This document shows, piece by piece, positions 7,830-16,900 of a DNA stretch of 21,848 nt. A program made the position numbers and the translations under genes. The DNA lies in assembly GCA_002329365.1 (NCBI GenBank), contig DCUB01000037.1, positions 1,655-23,502 of the forward strand, written 5' to 3'. The notes under the pieces were generated by a model that had not been told where the DNA came from, did no database searches, and was given only the letters and a program-made list of their open reading frames with translations. The DNA is from Ruminococcaceae bacterium UBA1425 (lineage in GTDB: Bacteria > Bacillota > Clostridia > Oscillospirales > Acutalibacteraceae). The stretch's first letter is position 1, and each line of letters starts with the position of its first letter.

Positions 7830-7858
7830 TTGATAATACTAATGTGTGATGATATAAT
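7830..7858 (+). promoter_or_regulatory. Strong sigma-A promoter of the giant gene
   Basis: TTGATA (7830-7835) and a perfect TATAAT (7853-7858) are separated by exactly 17 bases, with TG one base before the -10 box (TGATATAAT, extended -10). Transcription would begin near 7865, giving a leader of about 90 nt. The surrounding 303-bp gap (7653-7955) is very AT-rich. Apart from this promoter it holds only the hairpins at 7680-7735 and 7882-7898 and the ribosome binding site. Confidence 0.75.
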
Positions 7859-7881
7859 GCATAAGTATTATTCTGGTATTT

Positions 7882-7898
7882 CTGCTATTTAAAAGCAG
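7882..7898 (+). promoter_or_regulatory. Small stem-loop in the 5' leader of the giant gene
   Basis: CTGCT (7882-7886) and AGCAG (7894-7898) can form a 5-bp stem around a 7-base AT loop, about 17 nt after the predicted transcription start. It could stabilise the 5' end of a 10-kb messenger. No known riboswitch is recognised. Confidence 0.35.
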
Positions 7899-7941
7899 TT
7901 TAAGCGAACCATTTGGAAGTAATATTAAAATTCAGTAGTAC

Positions 7942-7958
7942 AGGAGGTCTTTTTTTTG
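7942..7958 (+). promoter_or_regulatory. Perfect Shine-Dalgarno site and T8 tract deciding a TTG start
   Basis: AGGAGGT at 7942-7948 is followed, after C7949, by eight T's (7950-7957) that run into the TTG start codon at 7956-7958. AGGAGG ends 8 bases before TTG, which is optimal, and the next codons encode a basic n-region and a signal peptide. There is no better ATG nearby, so TTG is taken as the start. Confidence 0.8.
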
Positions 7959-10900
7959 GATTCAAGAAAGCCTTTTCTCAAAGCAGTATTGTCCGGGCTG
8001 ATTGCGGTTGCCTTGCTGTGCCAGCCATTCAGCCTTGCTTTTACCGGCTTTGCCGCCTATAACAATATTGCGGGCGATGTAATAGGCAACATAAACTACA
8101 CTATTACAAATCCGTACGCAAACGTCAACTGGAACACCTGGACAAAATATAAGGGTGCCACGCACGTCCACACTCACGTCAGTGACGGTAACGAGGATAT
8201 CGACGAAATGATCGAGGAGTATTACTCCCTCGGTTACGATTGTTTGGCACTTACCGACCACGGAACGGTAAACTACGGCTGGACCAGGAGTGTTTCCAGA
8301 CATACCATATTCGCGTATCAGGCGTTTGTACACGGCAGTCCCGCTCCTCTTTCAGAAACAAGGAACGCCCAGATAACCTCCGGCTACGGCAGAGGCGGCA
8401 GGGGAATGATAGATGTCATCCTCGGCATTGAGCAAAACGGCGCGTCAACTCAAAAAGTGCACGTTAACAGCTACTTTGTCGACGCCGGCGACGGCGAAAT
8501 GGCAATGGGCTCCACATGGCCTGACGGCGCGTGTTCAAGAGTTCAGAACGCTACGGCGCCTGACGGCGGCAAGGGAGTAAGCCGTATCAACCATGTCGGC
8601 GAGTGGTCGGGCGGTAACGACGGTATCGGCACTTACAACGCGTCGTTTGTAAACAGCTTCGCGCAGTTATTCCTTACTTACGATACCTGCGTCGGTATGG
8701 AGCTTGTAAACACAAGCGACGGACGTACACGAAACGACCGTTATCTTTACGACCGCACCTTGATGGTGCTTGCGCCTCTCGGCAGGAATATCTTCGGCTT
8801 TTGCGAGGACGACTCGCATGAATTCAGCGACTGCGGCAGAAACGCAAACTATTATATCATGCCTTCCAACACATGGCAGAATGTCCGTACATCAATGAAG
8901 ACGGGCGCCTTTTTCGCTTGTTCAAAGAATTCAAAGGGCTCGCATGAGCTGGGCGAAGGTTTTAGCGCAAGCGGCGATTATCCCGACATCAGCAGCTTAT
9001 ACGTTGACGAAGCTAAGGACCAGATAACAATAAACTGTACAAATGCAAACAAAATCAGAATGGTTGCCGACGGCAATATTATAGAAACCTACAACATCAG
9101 CACAGGCGGCGCGACAGTGGTATTCGACCTCAACGCTTATGAATCCTTAATCAACAGATATGTGCGTATATATCTTACAGGCCCCGGCGGAATTACATAT
9201 GTTCAGCCGTTTCTGCTTTCCGCATCCCCCTACAACCAGTGTACTTTGAATTTTGTGCTTCCTTCTCAGGATACAACCTTTGTTCTTAAGAACGCCTCTA
9301 ACCAGGTAATGACACCCATAAACTCCGTTTATTACTACCAGCTTCCCGCGGGAACCTACTACTATACCGCGACAAGGTTCGGTTTTGAGGACGCCGTTAA
9401 CGTTCCCGTAACAATTACTGCTTCGGATATAACAAACGGCAGAAGAATTACCGTTAACGTTACTCTTGAGGAAGATACCTCGGTAAGCTTTACTTATTTC
9501 TATGTTCCCGAAACAATTTATCTAAACCCGTCTGACATGAAAACCTTCCAGTATTACGTCGACAGGGCAAACGCCAACAACGGCGCGCTTAACGCTAACG
9601 GCGCAAAAACAAACGGCAATGTTTATTTTTTCAGGGCAGACGCGTCAAACGTAACGATTTCAGCGTCCGTAATAGCGGGTGGCTCGTTAGGCTCGCTTCA
9701 GATGTCGTCAAGCTCAACATCGGGCAATACTTTATCGGCAACCGTTAATTCGGGTCAGCTGACTTCAGCTCTGTCCTCGGGTCAGAATGCCGTTATCGAA
9801 TGGACGGCGCAGTTTAACGTAGGCGGCGCCGTGCTGTACGCGTATAACTATTCGTATGTCTATGCTCCGCTTGCCGGAACCTCCTCCACAGCAGCCGCCG
9901 GCGGCTATGCTGAAACTACTAAGAACGTAACAAACTGGCAACATTCCACAATGAGTGTCACAGGCACTATCTGGCTTGCCGGCATACATTCAGTTTCGGG
10001 CGGTTCATACGGCTATAAATTTGCTCCGTACGGCGGCAACAATTTTGTAAACACGAGCGGAGAGGGCAACATCAGAACTTCGGGTGTCGGAATGAACACC
10101 GGGAGCGACAGATCAAGCGGCGGCTCGAAAAATGTCAACGTAACAGGCGGCACCGGGTATTTAACGGTCGATACAAGCCGTTATACCAACTTTAAGCAGA
10201 TACCTCAGCTATGTATAGGTCTTGACGTCAACAACGCCACACAATGCACGGGCTCCAGTGCCGACAATCAAACAAACTATATCAATTTCGGCTCGACATC
10301 AATTTTTTCCCTATCGATTGATAAGCTGAACGATTACAGCGGAACGAGATTATTTACCTCAAGCAACGCCGACTCATCAAAAGACCTTGACGTACCCATT
10401 AATCCGAATGAATCTTCGATTACCATTACCGGCAAGGTTGCCGGAGCAAAAGAGGAAAGATCAGACTCCGTAACGGGAACCGTAACGCTTGGTCTTAATT
10501 ATGTCGATAAAGAGGCTTTGAGAACAGCGTTGTACAATGAGCTTATTATTAACAAGCAGCGTATACTCTTTACGGACGTAAACGCGTTCGACGCTTATAT
10601 GAACGCCATAAGAAACGCCGCCACGGTATTGGGTAATCCGAGAGCGACGCAGTCGGAAATCAATGCTGCTATCCCTCAGATATCAAGCACTTCAGCCGCC
10701 ATTACGCCGAGAACAAGCACAGCTACCATCAGGCACACTTATGTTCTCACAGATGAAGTCTTTTTAACCGAAACAAAAGAATATGAGCTTGGAGATATGC
10801 TGTCGGCTCAGGCATATGAGTTTGAAGGACGTGATTACGCCAACAGCTTTAAGAGGTTTTCCGAAACCACGCAGACGGGGCAGGGGACTGCTGCTTCGGA

Positions 10901-13900
10901 CGAGGTGTTTGCCAACTCGGAGAACATGTCGTGGATTTTTTACTACAACCCACATGAGTATAACGTTACTTTTGACCCCGTCGGCGGAACGTTTAATCCG
11001 CTCGGCGCAAGCATGACGGCTATCTACGGGCTTACATATACAATTCCGTCAAGCGTTCCTGTTAAGCCCGGGTATACGTTTGACGGTTGGCTGCTCGATT
11101 ACGACGATTTGCACTATGACCCCGGTGATACTATCAACTGCAACTTCACGGTTGATATAACCTTTACCGCCGAATGGATACCTAACATTTACAGCATTAC
11201 ATACAACTTTAACGGCGGTGACAATGTTGCACTCATCGGTCATTCGGGCAACACCGTCCAATACGACAGCACATATTCCCTGCCAATCAATATTCCGACA
11301 CGCACCGGCTACAATTTTTCCGGCTGGAAGCTTAACAGCTATAATACCGTTTTCTCGGGCGGTATTTCAATAACATGGACTTATGCCGAGAACGGAACGT
11401 TTTATGCCCAATGGATTCCCATTAATTATACCATAGCCTTTTCAGGCGGCAGCGGAACAACCGGCTCCGTACCAAGTATCCCGGCCGTGTATGGTCAAAA
11501 TTATACCCTTCCCGCATACGGCGGATTCAGCAAGACGGGTTCGCATCAGACAGGCTGGCTTGTAAACGGTGAAACGCTGCAGGCGGGGACCGCCGTTTCA
11601 AATCTTACGAGTACAGAATATGCAACCGTAACTGTCACGGCTGTATGGGGATATACGACATATACGCTTAGCTTTGATACTACTGTCGAGGGAATTACAT
11701 GTAACCCGAAAAACATAACCTATAATTCACCCTACGGAACTTTGCCGACACCCGTAAGAACAGGCTACGACTTTTTGGGATGGTATCTGTCGGGCAATCA
11801 TATAACATCCTCAACTATTGTTACGACACCGTCCAACCATATCCTCACTGCGCACTGGTCACCAAAAACTTATACGCTGAGCTACTCGACCGGTGTCGAA
11901 GGTCTTACATATCCGAGTAAAACAGTAACGTATAATCTGCCGTACGGCACACTGCCTTCGCCCACAAGGACAGGCTACAGCTTCCTCGGCTGGTACTATA
12001 ACGATACACTCGTTACCGCGAGTACAGTTATGTCCACGGCGTCAAACCATATGCTTTCCGCTCGCTGGTCCGCGTTAACCTATACCGTATCGTTCAACTC
12101 AAACGGCGGTTCGGCGGTATCGTCAAAAACCGTTACCTTCGATTCTCCTTACGGCACTTTGCCCACGCCCACCCGCGCGAATCACTGGTTTTTGGGTTGG
12201 ACTTTAAGCGGCAGTCCCGTCACGAGCGAAACAATCGTTTCCACCGCCGCCAACCATACGCTTGTGGCAACATGGGAGCCGTATTTATACGTTACGGTAT
12301 CCTTTAACTCCGACGGCGGTTCTTCGTGCGACAGTATCAGCGTCGTTTACGGTTTAACATACGGCACGCTGCCTTCGCCCACAAAGAGCGGCTATGTTTT
12401 TGCGGGCTGGTACAGCGGCGCAACCCTTGTCACGGCAGCAACTTCTGTTCTTACGAATACAAATCATCAGCTTACGGCACACTGGTCGTCCGACACATTT
12501 ACGGTATCCTTCGTAACGGGCGTGTCCGGTCTTTCCTGTGACCCGATTGAAGTTGTTTACGCATCCGCCTACGGAACACTTCCCGTAATTTCAAGGCAGG
12601 GCTATACGTTCAACGGCTGGAAGTATAACGGCTCGTTTGTTACATCCGAAACCACCGTCAATGTTCCGTCAGACCATCAGCTTACAGCCGACTGGTCCCC
12701 CAACACATATACCGTATCATTTAACTCCGATGGCGGCACGCTTTGCGAGCCGAAAACGGTTACCTTCGATTCCGCATACGGAGCGCTTCCGACGCCTGAG
12801 AAAACCGGCTATATCTTCTCCGGCTGGTATCTGCTTGAAGCACATATTACCGCTTCGTCCGTTGTTTCAAGAGCCGCAAATCACACGCTGATTGCCAGGT
12901 GGACGTCCGAAACATATACGGTCACGTTCGACTCGGCAGGCGGTTCATCGGTTGACAGCATTACCGTAAGCTTTGGACAGCCTTACGGGCCTCTCCCGTC
13001 GCCCACACGTACCGGCTACACCTTCAGAGGCTGGCTTTACGGCTCGTCGTTTATAACGCCGTCAACAACGGTCGCTGAAACGTCGTCACATGAGCTTACC
13101 GCCGTATGGAACAGCAATCAATACACAATTTCTTTCAACCCCAACGGCGGTAGCACTGTTGAAAGCATTGTAGTTCACTTCGGCGGAACATACGGCGAAA
13201 TGCCCACGCCCACGCTTGTAGGCTCAACCTTTATGGGGTGGTATCTTGATGGCGTTCACATAACCGAAAACACGGTTGTTACGCGGGCGGAGAACCATAC
13301 CTTAACAGCGATGTGGCAGGCGGCGCAGTCATATACCGTATCGTTTGATTCAAACGGCGGCAACGAGATTTCCGACATTACCGTCACAAACGGTTTCCCT
13401 TTCGGCACGCTAATCACCCCCATGAAGAACGGCTACACCTTCAGCGGCTGGTATTTAAGCGATGACACAACTCTTATTACATCCGCTACAATTGCAAACC
13501 TGATTACAGACATAACTCTGTATGCGCACTGGACACCCAACTCGAACAGAATCACCTTCAATTCAAACGGCGGAACTGCCTGCTCCGATATTTTTGTAAA
13601 CAGCGGCGCAACGTATGCTTCGCTTCCTGCTCCGACAAGAACGGGATTTGATTTTGCCGGGTGGTTCTACAACAATGAAACAAGGGTATACAACAACACA
13701 ACAATAATGACAAACGCGCCGCATACTCTTACCGCGCATTGGACGCCGCTTACATATACCGTTTCGTTCGATTCCGACGGAGGCTCGACACACTCCTCAA
13801 TTACCGTAACCTTTATGGGCAGCTACGGCGCGCTGCCAACTCCGACAAAGGGCGGATACACGTTCCTTGGCTGGTACTATAACGGAGAGCTGATTAATTC

Positions 13901-16900
13901 TGCTTCGGTTGTTGAGACCGCGTCAAACCATACTCTTACGGCGAACTGGACAACAGCCCAGACATATGAAATTTCGTTCGACTCTAACGGCGGTGAGGAA
14001 ATCGAGTATAAGAAAACGGTAGCGTCGGGAGCAACACTCGGAACGCTACCTGTTCCCGTAAGGACGGGATTTACCTTCGTAAGCTGGACATATCCTAACA
14101 TCAATACTATTGTAGATTCTTCAACCGTTTTCAATTACGGAGAAGATATTACGTTGACAGCGAGATGGACGAGGAGCACATATACGGTAACGCTCGATTC
14201 GGCCGGAGGCACCCCGTGCGATTCAATTACCGTCCTGTATAACATGGCGTACAATTTACTGCCGGAAGTAAACCCCACGAGAACGGGCTACACTTTTGCC
14301 GGCTGGTATCTCGGCGAAACGAACATTACGAAAACTTCGTTTTGTACGCAAACCTCAGACCATACTCTTACGGCACACTGGACGGCTAACACATATACAC
14401 TGTCCTATAACTCGGCGTCCGGCTCCTCCGTTTCTTCAAAAAGCGTCACATACGATTCGGCGTACGGCGAGCTTCCCGAGCCGACAAGGTACGGGTATGA
14501 GTTTATCGGCTGGTATCTTGGCGAAACTCTTATTACATCGGAATCAACAGTATCAACCGCCGCAAACCACGAGCTTACGGCTCATTGGAATTCGCTTTAT
14601 GTCAACGTCAGCTTCAACACCGGCGTTCCGGGTTACAATTTAAACCCGATATCGGTGCTTACAGGCGACGTTTACGGTCAGCTTCCCGCACCGACGCGCA
14701 CGGGCTACAGCTTTAACTGCTGGTTCTATAACGGCGATTACATATCCGACGACACGGTAGTTACCGCAACCTCCGCACACACGCTTACGGCTCTTTGGGA
14801 TGCCAATGAATATGTGGTAAGCTTCAGCACAAATGTCGACGGCATAACATGCGATAACATCACCGTCACATACAATTCCGCATACGGCACGCTTCCCGCT
14901 CCCGTCAGAAACGGTTACACCTTCATTGGCTGGTATAAGGGCATAGACGCCGTCACTTCCTCGACTGTCGTTTCAACGGCCTCAAACCATACGCTTAGCG
15001 CCGTCTGGTCGGCAAACTCGTACAACGTAAGCTTTTCAACCGGGGTATCGGGTCTTACCTTTGCCGATATTGAAGTAACGTTTGACCAGCAGTACGGGGC
15101 GCTCCCCAACCCGACAAGAACAGGTTACACCTTTGGCGGCTGGTATTATCTCGGAGAGCGCGTGCTTTCAACCGACACCGTAGTCACGTCATCCGACCAT
15201 ACGCTTACGGCTTCGTGGACGGCAAATACCTACACGATATCATTTGTTACAAATGTAAGCGGTCTTAGCTGCTCCGATATCAGCGTCACCTTCGGTTCAA
15301 CCTATTCAAACCTTCCCGCTCCCGTCAGAACTGGCTATGATTTCATCGGATGGTTCAACGCTTCTAATGTAATGGTGTCTTCAACCGATACCGTCAATAC
15401 AGCATCCAATCAGACGTTTACCGCCCGCTGGAGCGCGCACACATTCAACGTCAGCTTCAACACGGGCGTCGAAGGCATCACATATGACCCGATCAGCGTT
15501 ACTTTTGACGAGGCTTACGGCACTCTCCCGTCGCCGTCAAGAACAGGCTATACTTTTGAAGGCTGGTATTCGGGCGCCGTAAAAATCACCTCTGCCACAG
15601 TTGTTTCAACAGACGGAGCGCATACTTTAAACGCCAATTGGACGGCAAATAAATACACCGTCAGTTTTGACACCGGTGTTGAGGGACTTTCCTGCGACGC
15701 GATTCAGGTAACGTTCAACTCTGCATATACGGGACTGCCGAATCCGGTGCGCGCTGGCTATACCCTTGAAGGCTGGTATCTTGACGGCGTAAAGATTACT
15801 TCTTCAAGCATTGTTGCAACCGCCGTGAACCACACGCTTACGGCAAACTGGACTCCGAAATCATATTCGGTATCGTTTGTTACAGGTGTTGACGGCTTGA
15901 CCTGCGACAGCATACAGGTTGTGTTCGGGTACGAATACGCTGAATTACCGTCACTGTCCAGAACGGGCTATGTGTTCAACGGCTGGATGCTTGACGGAAG
16001 CCTAATCACCTCGGGCGACATTGTAAATACTCCAAACAACCATTCGCTCACGGCAAGCTGGACGGCAAAAACATACACACTGAGCTTTATAACGGGCGAC
16101 AGCGACGTTGTCTGCGAGAGTATAACGGTTACTTATGATTCGCCGTACGGTCAGCTTCCCGCTCCTCAAAGAACAGGATACACGTTTAACGGCTGGTTCT
16201 CCGGCTCTGCTCAGATTACCGCCGAAACAGTTGTAACCGCTACGACCAATCATTCACTTACTGCTCAATGGACTGCAAATCAATATACCGTCAGCTTTAT
16301 TTCGTTAGGTAATCAGGCTGCTCCCGATATTCAGGTTACCTTCGGTCAGCGCTACGGGACACTGCCCGTTCTTGTCCGGCTCGGATACATATTTACTGGC
16401 TGGTATGTCGACGGAACACTTGTAAACGCGCTGTCAACCGTCACAACGGCTTCAGACCACGAGCTTGTCGCCGGATGGACGCCGCTTGTTTATCAGGTCA
16501 GCTTTATAACGGGAACTCCGCTGCTGGTATTCAACAGCATAACGGTCACCTTCATGCATAATTACGGAATTCTTCCGTCACCCGTAAGAGCCGGCTACAT
16601 ATTCAACGGATGGATGTATAACGGTAGCGTTGTAACATCCGAAACCCAGGTAACCGCGACCGAACCTCATTCGCTTACGGCAAGCTGGACGCCACGTCAG
16701 TATTCCGTTACCTTTAATGAAAACGGCGGCTCAGGTGTTGAGGACGGCACATATACTTACGATTCCGCTTACGGCGAGCTTCCCGTAACCACACGTCCGG
16801 GATACGCGTTTGTCGGCTGGTATCTTGACGACGAGCTTATTACGCCTTCATCCATTGTGGAAACAGCGATGAATCACACGCTTAATGCTGTCTGGGAATA

